Part shown: positions 26,335 through 33,949 of the stretch, piece after piece
Layout: the number at the start of each line of letters is the position of its first letter
Position numbering within the stretch: the first letter of the stretch is position 1
NCBI RefSeq assembly: GCF_009371985.2
Contig: NZ_VIKU02000001.1
Location: 1 to 64,000, forward strand
Origin: Pelagihabitans pacificus
Lineage (GTDB): Bacteria; Bacteroidota; Bacteroidia; Flavobacteriales; Flavobacteriaceae
DNA length: 64,000 bases
Direction: 5' to 3'
Notes under the pieces: model-generated
Database searches by the model: none
The model's input: only the letters and a program-made list of their open reading frames with translations
What the model was told of the DNA's origin: nothing
Translations under genes and position numbers: made by a program

Positions 26335-26634
26335 ATGAAAAGTAGTTTTGATAAAATAGTCGATTCGAGAACACCCGTACTGGTAGATTTTTTTGCAGAA
26401 TGGTGCGGACCTTGCAAAATGCTTGCCCCTATCCTAAAACAGGTGAAGGATGAATTGGGGGAAGCGGTAAAGATCGTGAAGATCGATGTGGACAAAAACC
26501 AGTCAGTGGCCCAAAGATATCATGTGAGGGGTGTTCCTACAATGCTGCTGTTCAAAAACGGAAAACAGGTTTGGCGGCAGTCCGGCGTGCTTCAAAAAAA
26601 TGATATCATCAATGTGGTAAGGTCTTTCACTTGA
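26335..26634 (+). CDS. thioredoxin
   Basis: A 99-residue thioredoxin with FFAEWCGPCKMLAP and the cis-proline segment VRGVPTMLLFKNGK. It is a cytoplasmic disulfide reductase with no signal peptide. It is slightly short at the N-terminus, starting directly MKSSFDKIVDSRTPVLVDF. It stands divergent from Usp3 and convergent to Usp4 inside the stress cluster. Confidence 0.94.
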   Translation: MKSSFDKIVDSRTPVLVDFFAEWCGPCKMLAPILKQVKDELGEAVKIVKIDVDKNQSVAQRYHVRGVPTMLLFKNGKQVWRQSGVLQKNDIINVVRSFT

Positions 26635-26691
26635 CGAAAGATGAGACTTGCAAACGCAACCGAAACCCTGGCACCTGAAACGATGAACCTC

Positions 26692-27531
26692 TTATTCATG
26701 TAGTACTAAAAACGGAATTTTGGTGTGATAGCTTATTTCCTCTACGGTGGGGCGAAAAAGGATTCGTTGGAAAAAGTTAAGGCTCTTGGCGACCATCGCG
26801 ATCATGTCTACCTCCCTACTCTCGGTAAAACACTGAACTGCCGCTTCCAGTTTGGTACCGGTCAAGGAATGAAAGCTGTGTTCGAAATCTACTAGGTAGT
26901 CGTCCAAGAAATCCTTGTTTTTTATTTGCTCGGGGCTCAATTCCTCTCCTTTCCTGGATATATGCAACACCCGAATGGCCGATTTGTTCATCTTGGCCAT
27001 TGCCATAAGGGTATCCAAAACTTTCACGTCGTAGGAGATATGATAATCGGTAGGAAATACGATTTCCTTGGGTTCGGTAAATTTAGCCTCCTCGGGAACC
27101 GCCAATAAGGGGCATTTTACTTTGGTAATCACATCCCCCGTGTTGCTGCCCATTGCTACTTTTTTGAGTCCCGACGCGCCTTTTGTTCCCATGATGATCA
27201 TATCGATTTTCCGTTCTTCGGATTCCCGCTTGATGGACTCCACAAAAAAATCATGTTTTGCGGAAGTAATGAAAATATGATCGGTATTGAATGGCAGTTC
27301 CTTAATGCGTTGTAAGAGCTGCTGAAGTTGCTCTTTACTATCCTTTAAGACATGCTCCTCATAAATCTGGGCCTTTGCCCGTACCGAGGAACCTGCACCC
27401 GAATAAGGCGGTATCGGATGAATATGGACTAAATGAAAGGTACATTTTGAGTTTTGGTACAAAGCCATACCATACTTGATGGCATTCCATGAATTCTCGG
27501 AAAAATCGGTTGGTATTAGAATCTGTAACAT
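26692..27531 (-). CDS. universal stress protein, two UspA domains (Usp4)
   Basis: 279 residues from MLQILIPTDFSENSWNAIKY. Domain 1 has IMGTKGASGLKKVAMGSNT. Domain 2 (KEIVFPTDYHISYD) is degenerate and ends RPTVEEISYHTKIPFLVLH. The start at 27531 is used because the longer reading frame would begin inside the -7 promoter element at 27558-27565. Confidence 0.9.
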   Translation of the reverse strand: MLQILIPTDFSENSWNAIKYGMALYQNSKCTFHLVHIHPIPPYSGAGSSVRAKAQIYEEHVLKDSKEQLQQLLQRIKELPFNTDHIFITSAKHDFFVESIKRESEERKIDMIIMGTKGASGLKKVAMGSNTGDVITKVKCPLLAVPEEAKFTEPKEIVFPTDYHISYDVKVLDTLMAMAKMNKSAIRVLHISRKGEELSPEQIKNKDFLDDYLVDFEHSFHSLTGTKLEAAVQCFTESREVDMIAMVAKSLNFFQRILFRPTVEEISYHTKIPFLVLHE

Positions 27532-27557
27532 ATAGATGAGGAATATGGTTAAGGACA

Positions 27558-27600
27558 TAAAGGTATACCCTCTCGAACCATCAAGAAATGACGATAATCA
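27558..27600 (-). promoter_or_regulatory. Fnr-type box and -7 element, Usp4
   Basis: TGACGATAATCA (27589-27600) is followed on the minus strand, at the standard 35-base offset, by TACCTTTA (27565-27558). Transcription would begin near 27553, 22 bases before the start codon. Confidence 0.7.
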
Positions 27601-27657
27601 TATCATTTGAAAATAATCCTGTGTTTTTCAAAAAACAAATGAAGAGGCTATTTCGGA

Positions 27658-27700
27658 TGATAAATGTCATTTCATATCAATGGTCACCCGTTTACTTTTG
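27658..27700 (+). promoter_or_regulatory. Fnr-type box and -7 element, 27727 gene
   Basis: TGATAAATGTCA (27658-27669), the exact reverse complement of the hemN box, is followed 35 bases from its first base by TACTTTTG (27693-27700), a perfect -7 element. It forces the downstream start to 27727. Confidence 0.8.
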
Positions 27701-27726
27701 AAACAAACAAAAAATACAACGCATTG

Positions 27727-28155
27727 ATGGAAACACAACAGGAGGCCAATCGGCAAGAACTACAGCTACAGATAGAGGAATGGATTTCGGATATCTTGTT
27801 TTTTGCACAAGATCTTTCTTTTACAAAACATCTACTGGACCATTTTTACGAGGAATTGATCCGTTACGAAAATCTTGATGAGATCAGGGAAGAAATCCAA
27901 CGTTTTGAAGACCTCAGATATTCTTGTGGAAAATTATTGGACCGTACCAGAACCCATCTGCAACACTTCGACTCGACCCCGGATATTCCAAACCTAGGAG
28001 CCAGTTCTGAACTAATGAAGACGCAGGAAATTTTGAAGGAAAAATTCAACCGTTTTATGGGGGAATTCAAAGCTGTAAAAAGCGATATTTTTGGTATGAT
28101 CGGTACCGTATTGGAACACCAAAAAGTGCTGCGGAACAGTTTAAGATCTGCATAG
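27727..28155 (+). CDS. helical protein of unknown function (paralogue of 22553 gene)
   Basis: 142 residues from METQQEANRQEL, nearly all helix. It shares with the 22553 product the pattern hydrophobic-x6-TKHLLDHFY near the N-terminus, a middle KLLDRTRTHLQ helix, and a closing FKAVKSDIFGMIGTVLEHQK. No known domain is recognised. A longer frame from 27664 is open but would start inside the Fnr-type box and contain the promoter, so the ATG at 27727 is preferred. Members of this kind sit only next to the Usp genes here, which suggests a shared job. Confidence 0.75.
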   Translation: METQQEANRQELQLQIEEWISDILFFAQDLSFTKHLLDHFYEELIRYENLDEIREEIQRFEDLRYSCGKLLDRTRTHLQHFDSTPDIPNLGASSELMKTQEILKEKFNRFMGEFKAVKSDIFGMIGTVLEHQKVLRNSLRSA

Positions 28156-28281
28156 GTTTTCCTGTTGGTCCACTTTATAACCGGGTTTGAAGTAGCATTT
28201 TGGAGCATATGGGAATCATGAAAAATTGTAACTTACCGAAATGCTTTGGTTTTGAACCTCTTTAATACAGCTGCTAGCGCT

Positions 28282-29367
28282 ATGATCCAAAAAATCGTAC
28301 TCTCATCAATATCGCTGCTATTACTTTCCTGTGGTTCAAAAAACGAAGGGATAACTCCCGAAAAGAAGACATTGACGGAATCGGTGTACGCATCGGCCAT
28401 CGTGCAACCCGATAGCCTATATGAGGTCTATTCATCGGTAGCCGGTATTTTGGATATCCAATTTGTTCAGGAAGGGGATACCGTTTCAAAAGGGCAGCCC
28501 CTGTTCCAAATCTTCAACAAGACCCCTGACCTAAATAAAGAGAATGCCAAACTGAACCTTCAAAAGGCAAGGGACGACTATAATGGTAATGCGGCGGTCC
28601 TCGGCGGTTTGGAAAAAGAAATTCAAACCGCGCGTTTAAAGTTCATGAACGATTCGGTCAACTATATGCGTCAGAAGCGTCTTTGGGAACAGAAAATAGG
28701 ATCTCAGGCGGAGTTCGATAATATTCAACTGAATTATAAAGCTTCCGCCAACAATCTACAAGTACTCAAAAATAATTATGACCGTACCAAAAACGATTTG
28801 CTAAACCGTTTGCAACAGGCAACGAATAGTTATCGGTCGGCGCTTGTAAGCACAAAAGATTTTACCATCCTGAGCAAAATCAATGGAAGGGCATATGCCA
28901 TTTATAAAAATGTCGGGGAAATCATTACGGCCCAGCAACCGTTGGCCAGTCTGGGAAGCGCTAGCGTTTTTGTGGTCGAACTGTTGGTAGACGAAGTAGA
29001 TATCGTACAACTTAACACCGGTCAAAAAGTATTGATTACCCTGGATGCGTATGCCAATCAAGTTTTCGAGGGCAAAGTCGCAAAAATCTATCCTAAAAAA
29101 GACGAACGCAATCAGACCTTCAAGGTGGAGGCTGTCTTTAACGAAGCTCCGGAGGTACTGTATCCCGGACTCGCCGGCGAAGCCAACATAATCATAGATC
29201 AAAAAGAAAACGTGCTTACCATTCCATTGGAATATCTGTTAGACGATAGTACGGTACTAACCGATGAAGGCACCACAGAAGTAAAGACCGGTACCCGGAA
29301 TCTTCGAGAGGTCGAAATTTTATCTGGCATCGATGAGACGACCATAATCTACAAACCTAAGCAATGA
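28282..29367 (+). CDS. membrane-fusion (HlyD/RND-type) lipoprotein of an ABC efflux system
   Basis: A 361-residue periplasmic adaptor. The lipobox is in LSSISLLLLSCGSKNEG. Then come a biotinyl-lipoyl half (VAGILDIQFVQEGDTVSKGQPLFQ), an alpha-hairpin coiled coil (about 75-190), the second lipoyl half (ILSKINGRAYAIYKNVGE) and a beta-barrel domain (DEVDIVQLNTGQKVLITLDA). It links inner-membrane ABC parts to an outer-membrane exit. Its stop overlaps the permease start as ATGA. The start at 28282 is the one giving the lipoprotein signal. Confidence 0.9.
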   Translation: MIQKIVLSSISLLLLSCGSKNEGITPEKKTLTESVYASAIVQPDSLYEVYSSVAGILDIQFVQEGDTVSKGQPLFQIFNKTPDLNKENAKLNLQKARDDYNGNAAVLGGLEKEIQTARLKFMNDSVNYMRQKRLWEQKIGSQAEFDNIQLNYKASANNLQVLKNNYDRTKNDLLNRLQQATNSYRSALVSTKDFTILSKINGRAYAIYKNVGEIITAQQPLASLGSASVFVVELLVDEVDIVQLNTGQKVLITLDAYANQVFEGKVAKIYPKKDERNQTFKVEAVFNEAPEVLYPGLAGEANIIIDQKENVLTIPLEYLLDDSTVLTDEGTTEVKTGTRNLREVEILSGIDETTIIYKPKQ

Positions 29368-30626
29368 TCAACTGCAAAGTCATATTGAGTATTTCCAAAA
29401 CGCATCTACTATCCCGGATCAAACAGACAGCCATAGCGGCGTTGGGTGTCACCTTCGGTATCGGGACCTTCATCATCTTGGTAAGTTTTATGACGGGACT
29501 TAACGGACTTCTGGACGGACTCATCCTTAACCGAACGCCCCATGTACACATTTATAATGAAATCAAACCATCGGCAACGCAGCCTATCGACCTGTACACG
29601 AAGATCACAGATGGTTTCAAGGTAGTTCAATCGGTAAAACCCAAATTCACCCAGGCCAAAATTCACAATGCCCTGCCCTTGATGTCGCAACTCAATGCCA
29701 ATCCTGATGTAAAGGGGGCCATTCCCCAATTACGGGCACAAATTTTTTATATATCGGGCTCCATCGAACTTGGAGGAAATTTAGTAGGTATCGATGTACT
29801 GGAAGAAGTACGGCTTTTCAATTTCGGACAGTACGTAGTAAAAGGCACCCCGCAGGCCCTTAATAATATCGAAAATGGTATCCTCATCGGATCTGGCGTA
29901 GCGGATAAAATGTCATTGGATGTTGGCAACACTGTACAGGTCAGTACTGTCGGAGGTGCCATTTTTCCCCTGAAAATAGTGGGCATCTATCAAAGTGGAT
30001 TGGCCGATATCGACAATATTCAAAGCTTTGCCAGCCTCAAGACGGTTCAACGTATTTTGGGTGAGCCGCAGAACTATATCACCGATATCAACGTTAAACT
30101 TTTTGATATCGAGCAAGCCGTACCCATGGCACAATTTATCGAAAAACAATTTAAACTCACCGCCATCGACATTAAGACCGCCAACGCCCAGTTCGAGACG
30201 GGTACGTCGATACGAAACCTGATTACTTACGCAGTATCGATTACCCTATTGATTGTGGCAGGTTTTGGCATCTATAATATTTTGAACATGCTCATCTACG
30301 AAAAAATGAACGATATTGCCATTCTGAAGGCTACGGGGTTTTCAGGAAGGGATGTGAAATACGTCTTTATCAGTCAGGCCATACTTATCGGGCTTATTGG
30401 AGGCATATTGGGACTGATGATCGGTTTTGGGATGTCTGTTGTAATCGACAATCTTCCCTTTGAGACCGATGCTCTTCCCACTATTAAAACCTATCCTGTC
30501 AATTTTAATCCTTGGTATTATGTCATCGGTATTACCTTCGCAATGGTCTCTACCTTCCTAGCTGGTTATCTACCCTCGAGAAAGGCTCAAAAAATCGACC
30601 CGGTCGAAATTATTAGAGGACAATAG
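29364..30626 (+). CDS. ABC transporter permease, MacB/LolC type
   Basis: A 420-residue permease with one N-terminal helix (about 20-45, ALGVTFGIGTFIILVSFMTG), a large periplasmic MacB-core domain (50-280), and a C-terminal FtsX-like domain with three helices (about 285-405) ending YLPSRKAQKIDPVEIIRG. This four-helix layout is that of mechanotransmission ABC systems. Translation is coupled to the adaptor and followed two bases later by the ATPase. Confidence 0.92.
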   Translation: MINCKVILSISKTHLLSRIKQTAIAALGVTFGIGTFIILVSFMTGLNGLLDGLILNRTPHVHIYNEIKPSATQPIDLYTKITDGFKVVQSVKPKFTQAKIHNALPLMSQLNANPDVKGAIPQLRAQIFYISGSIELGGNLVGIDVLEEVRLFNFGQYVVKGTPQALNNIENGILIGSGVADKMSLDVGNTVQVSTVGGAIFPLKIVGIYQSGLADIDNIQSFASLKTVQRILGEPQNYITDINVKLFDIEQAVPMAQFIEKQFKLTAIDIKTANAQFETGTSIRNLITYAVSITLLIVAGFGIYNILNMLIYEKMNDIAILKATGFSGRDVKYVFISQAILIGLIGGILGLMIGFGMSVVIDNLPFETDALPTIKTYPVNFNPWYYVIGITFAMVSTFLAGYLPSRKAQKIDPVEIIRGQ

Positions 30627-30628
30627 CC

Positions 30629-31312
30629 ATGGGGAACGATACGATTTTAGAAGCCCGTAACATCAATAAATACTTTAGGGAGCCTGTATTGTTTCATGTT
30701 TTAAAGGATATCAATTTCAAAATCAACAATGGGGAGTTTGTATCCATTATGGGGAAATCGGGCTGTGGTAAGTCTACGCTCCTTTATATTCTATCTACTA
30801 TGGATACCGATTATGAAGGCGATTTGATGTTCATGGGAGAAAAGATTACCGGAAAACCGCATGAAGAACTGGCGCGCATCCGAAACAAACATATTGGTTT
30901 TGTGTTCCAGTTTCACTATCTCCTGTCTGAGTTTACGGTCTTGGAAAATGTAATGCTACCTGCCAAAAAGCTGGGAATCAAATCACTGGGGGAAATACGA
31001 CACGATGCTATGGAAAAATTGAAGCTACTGCACATTGATGACCAGGCCCACAAACTGGCCTCCCGAATCTCTGGCGGACAAAAACAACGAGTGGCCATCG
31101 CCCGGGCCTTGATCAATGACCCTGCTATCATCATGGGCGATGAACCCACCGGCAATTTGGACAGTATGAACGCGGAAAATGTCTTGAATATCTTCAAGGA
31201 TTTGGTTAGGGAGCAAAATCTTTCGCTTTTGGTAGTAACCCATGACCATGATTTTGCCGACCAGACCGATCGAATTATCGAAATGGGCGATGGGCGTATT
31301 ATCCATCAGTAA
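30629..31312 (+). CDS. ABC transporter ATP-binding protein, LolD/MacB type
   Basis: A 227-residue ATPase. Walker A is MGKSGCGKSTLLYIL, the signature ISGGQKQRVAIARAL, Walker B IIMGDEPTGNLDS and the switch His in VVTHDHDFA. It completes a tripartite adaptor-permease-ATPase unit, probably exporting a small molecule, peptide or lipid. Its 3' end overlaps the converging ROK kinase by 14 bases. Confidence 0.94.
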   Translation: MGNDTILEARNINKYFREPVLFHVLKDINFKINNGEFVSIMGKSGCGKSTLLYILSTMDTDYEGDLMFMGEKITGKPHEELARIRNKHIGFVFQFHYLLSEFTVLENVMLPAKKLGIKSLGEIRHDAMEKLKLLHIDDQAHKLASRISGGQKQRVAIARALINDPAIIMGDEPTGNLDSMNAENVLNIFKDLVREQNLSLLVVTHDHDFADQTDRIIEMGDGRIIHQ

Positions 31313-32267
31313 TCCTTTGCCAACCTAACGCTGCAGGACCAAGTACTGCATTATCCCCCGGGGTATCCGAGATAAGTACCCTAATCTTACCCGTATAGGC
31401 ATTGAATAGATTTCGCTCCATACTGGCAATGGTCGGTTTCAACAAAATATCGCCCGCTTTACTGAGTCCACCAAGAAGAATGAAGGCCTCCGGATCTAGG
31501 TGGGCAGCGGTATCCGCCAACTGTACGCCAAGCGTTTCCGCGGTCTTTTCAAAAGCCTTGAGCGCAATGGGATCCCCATTTAGGGCGCAATCGGAAATGA
31601 TCTCCCCGGTCATCTCCTCGAAACTGATGCTTCGAAGGGGCGAATCGTCTCGCATTTCAGCAATCAGTTCAAAAATGGTACGCCGCATGCCAGTGACCGA
31701 AACATAGGTTTCCAAACACCCTTTTAGGCCACAGTTGCACTGTCTTGCATTGGGACTGGGGTCTACATTCACATGCCCCAACTCGCCGGCCATCCCGTGT
31801 GCCCCGGTTAGCAGCTTCCCATGGGAAATAATACCACTTCCCAAACCGGTACCCAGGGTAATCACCACAAAATTATCCATGCCTTTGCCCATGCCGAATT
31901 GCTGTTCCCCCAGAGCGGAGGCGTTTGCATCGTTGGCAATGGCCACAGGTAATCGCAGTATTTTTTCCACCTCGGATACAATGGGTACGGCATCACCCCA
32001 GCGAAAGTTGGGGGCCTGTTCCATATTGCCGGAGTTGGCATTTGCATTCGGCGCTCCGATACCAATGGCGATAAGTTCATGGGAGGAATCCAGTGTATCC
32101 TTTAAACCGCTCAGCTCTCGTTCTAGGTTTTTCAAGAAATCCGGAAAGGGAGCCTTGGCCCCGGTTTTGAATTTGCGGGTCGCTATAATGCTTCCGTCTT
32201 TGGTAACTACCCCTATTTTGGTATAGGTTCCGCCCAAATCGATTCCTAAAACAAGTTGCTCTTTCAT
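31299..32267 (-). CDS. ROK-family sugar kinase (glucokinase-like)
   Basis: 322 residues from MKEQLVLGIDLGGTYTKIGV. The phosphate loops are GIDLGGTYTK and VITLGTGLGSGIIS, and the ROK zinc site is in GELGHVNVDPS followed by CNCGLKGCLETYVS. These fit glucokinase or N-acetylmannosamine-kinase-like ROK enzymes; glucose is the most likely substrate. An Fnr-type palindrome at 32324 lies upstream with a weaker, correctly spaced -7 (TTGATTTG). A longer frame to 32324 would run through that promoter. Confidence 0.9.
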   Translation of the reverse strand: MKEQLVLGIDLGGTYTKIGVVTKDGSIIATRKFKTGAKAPFPDFLKNLERELSGLKDTLDSSHELIAIGIGAPNANANSGNMEQAPNFRWGDAVPIVSEVEKILRLPVAIANDANASALGEQQFGMGKGMDNFVVITLGTGLGSGIISHGKLLTGAHGMAGELGHVNVDPSPNARQCNCGLKGCLETYVSVTGMRRTIFELIAEMRDDSPLRSISFEEMTGEIISDCALNGDPIALKAFEKTAETLGVQLADTAAHLDPEAFILLGGLSKAGDILLKPTIASMERNLFNAYTGKIRVLISDTPGDNAVLGPAALGWQRITDG

Positions 32268-32323
32268 CCTTGACAATTCTTGACCCAAGATACAAATCAA
32301 CCAAACAAAAATGTCCATCCACA

Positions 32324-32366
32324 TGATTTAAATCATTTCAGGGCCAAGGCACTTTCCATAATTTTG
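32324..32366. promoter_or_regulatory. Fnr-type box with -7 elements, 32393 gene (and ROK kinase)
   Basis: TGATTTAAATCA (32324-32335) is perfectly palindromic, extended to 14 bp by the flanking A and T. On the plus strand TAATTTTG (32359-32366) begins 35 bases from its first base. On the minus strand TTGATTTG occupies the mirror position (32300-32293), a weaker match facing the ROK kinase. Confidence 0.78.
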
Positions 32367-32392
32367 CCGAAACCCCAAAAAACCCTACTATC

Positions 32393-32662
32393 ATGAGAGC
32401 CATCGCAGAAATCGAAGACTTACAAACACCCGAGTGCAAAAACACCATTGTTCGAAACCTCAGCCGTATTATGGATATCCGGATTTTGGATATCGACTTG
32501 GAGCAAAGGACCCTTTCTTTTGTGTACGATAGTATCGCTGCATTCGAAAAGGCAAAAAAAGAACTTTGGCGTATCGGTCATCCTATTTCACATTGCCGGT
32601 ACCAAGGTCCGGATAGGAAGGAGAGGACCTTTGAATATAACGAGCAGTTGTTGAGCCTGTAA
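32393..32662 (+). CDS. small HMA-like protein lacking CxxC
   Basis: An 89-residue soluble protein. ECKNTIVRNLSRIMDIRILD and DIDLEQRTLSFVYDSIAAFE followed by KAKKELWRIGHPI trace the beta-alpha-beta-beta-alpha-beta ferredoxin fold of heavy-metal-associated domains. The metal loop reads CKNT, so only one of the two cysteines is kept. It may bind no metal, or bind through Cys with a partner. It is preceded by one of the best Fnr-type boxes. The assignment rests on pattern only. Confidence 0.7.
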   Translation: MRAIAEIEDLQTPECKNTIVRNLSRIMDIRILDIDLEQRTLSFVYDSIAAFEKAKKELWRIGHPISHCRYQGPDRKERTFEYNEQLLSL

Positions 32663-32785
32663 AAGCACCCGTCGACTTTAGAAAAAGTAAGGTACTATTT
32701 AGTCTATGACCGTATATATTTAGGACACGAGCTCGTTAAAAAGTTGACAGACGACTGAACTTTCAGCAGTATTTTTAGACCTTGG

Positions 32786-32813
32786 ACCCCGACCAATCCT
32801 GTCGGGGTTTCTT
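32786..32813 (+). terminator. terminator upstream of the 32950 gene
   Basis: CCCCGAC (32787-32793) and GTCGGGG (32801-32807) form a GC stem followed by TTTCTT. It lies about 125 bases past the 32393 gene. Upstream, 32663-32785 shows no gene. Confidence 0.75.
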
Positions 32814-32891
32814 ATTTCAATTGGGCATTGCATTCCTTACGGTCCAAGCTATCAAAAAAATACCGGTACCTGACAAAAAGTTACCCTAGCC

Positions 32892-32934
32892 TGACCTAGA
32901 TCATTGCATTCCGAAGACAATCGCACTTCCTTTG
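32892..32934 (+). promoter_or_regulatory. Fnr-type box and -7 element, 32950 gene
   Basis: TGACCTAGATCA (32892-32903) is followed, 35 bases from its first base, by TTCCTTTG (32927-32934), which matches the core TTTG. The ATG at 32950 is 15 bases further. Confidence 0.7.
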
Positions 32935-32949
32935 CAGAAAGTATATGAC

Positions 32950-33465
32950 ATGATTTTTGCCTGGCTTTTTGCCCTATTGATAGTCTTGGTCATTTCCGTA
33001 CTACTGATACCGATCATTATTTTAATCGATACGGCCTCGAACCGCTATGAGCTGCAATTACGGGGATTGGCAAAGGCGTGTATAGAAACACATGAAGAAA
33101 AGCTACTACGGATAAAACTGCGGATGTTGTTCTTTACTTTCTACTTTTATCCGCTTCAATACAAAAGCAGGTCCAAAGGGAAGAAGGCCATCGGGAAGGA
33201 CACGCGTATCAAAAGGACAAGGAAGAGATGGAAAACCATTTCCTTTCGACAAGGAATACGTTTTGTCAAGTCGTTCCGGGTTCAAAAATTTCTTATTGAT
33301 TTTGATACCGGAGATTGTTTATTGAATGCCAAAATATACCCGGTTGCCACTTTCCTTAACTATTATGGCAGTGGATGCCATGTTAATTTTGAGGGGCGCA
33401 ACAGACTGATGCTTCAATTGCAGAACAGGCCGATACGTATGATTCAATCATTTATTAATCTCTAA
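32950..33465 (+). CDS. membrane-anchored protein, DUF2953-like (YtfI-type)
   Basis: A 171-residue protein with one strong N-terminal membrane helix (MIFAWLFALLIVLVISVLLI continuing to about residue 27). The rest is basic, with a beta-rich end: FLIDFDTGDCLLNAKIYPVA, FLNYYGSGCHVNFEGRNRL. That pattern, a helix followed by a strand-rich domain, matches DUF2953 proteins such as Bacillus YtfI, whose gene neighbours the GerW-type ytfJ. The same neighbour is present here, ten bases downstream. The family call is inferred partly from that context. It starts at 32950, since a TTG at 32932 overlaps the promoter. Confidence 0.75.
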   Translation: MIFAWLFALLIVLVISVLLIPIIILIDTASNRYELQLRGLAKACIETHEEKLLRIKLRMLFFTFYFYPLQYKSRSKGKKAIGKDTRIKRTRKRWKTISFRQGIRFVKSFRVQKFLIDFDTGDCLLNAKIYPVATFLNYYGSGCHVNFEGRNRLMLQLQNRPIRMIQSFINL

Positions 33466-33475
33466 ATAAAACACT

Positions 33476-33844
33476 ATGGAACTACATTTTGAGGAATTAT
33501 TGGGAAAGGTGACCGACTTCATAAAGTCCGAAGCAAAGACAGACACTGTCGTAGGAGAACAATTTGAGTTAGGTGAATTCAAGTGTGTACCGGTCATTAA
33601 GGTCGGTATGGGCTTTGGTTCAGGCGGCGGTGAAGGTGCCGAGCCTAAAAAAGGAAAAGGCCAAGGAGGCGGCGCAGCTGCCGGAGTGGGTATCGAACCC
33701 ATTGGTTTTTTAGTAACTAAGGGGGAAGAAATATCCTTTCTTGAAGCCGGAAAGACCCATGGTCTAGCAGCTGCATTCGAGAAAGTACCCGACCTGATTG
33801 AAAAGCTTGCCAAAAGCAGGGACAAAGAAGCCGAGATGGCATAG
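33476..33844 (+). CDS. GerW/YtfJ family protein
   Basis: A 122-residue cytoplasmic protein. The family hallmarks are GEQFELGEFKCVPVIKVGMG, a flexible Gly-rich middle (FGSGGGEGAEPKKGKGQGGG) and AGVGIEPIGFLVTKGEEISF. Bacillus GerW (YtfJ) acts in spore germination, yet the family is wide in non-sporeformers, where its role is unknown. Here it forms a two-gene unit with the DUF2953-like membrane protein under an Fnr-type box. Confidence 0.88.
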   Translation: MELHFEELLGKVTDFIKSEAKTDTVVGEQFELGEFKCVPVIKVGMGFGSGGGEGAEPKKGKGQGGGAAAGVGIEPIGFLVTKGEEISFLEAGKTHGLAAAFEKVPDLIEKLAKSRDKEAEMA

Positions 33845-33867
33845 TGCCGATTTAGGCCGACTTGTTA

Positions 33868-33912
33868 GGCCGGATAAGTATCATTTTCGGTTCATCGATA
33901 CTTGTCCGGTCT
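33868..33912. terminator. bidirectional terminator after gerW-like gene
   Basis: GGCCGGATAAGTATC and GATACTTGTCCGGTC form a 15-bp stem with G-T pairs around a 13-base loop. It ends both the gerW-like unit and the converging AspA-like gene. Confidence 0.8.
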
Positions 33913-33949
33913 TTTGGTGCCTAGAATGAACGAGCGGCTTATATCAAAA

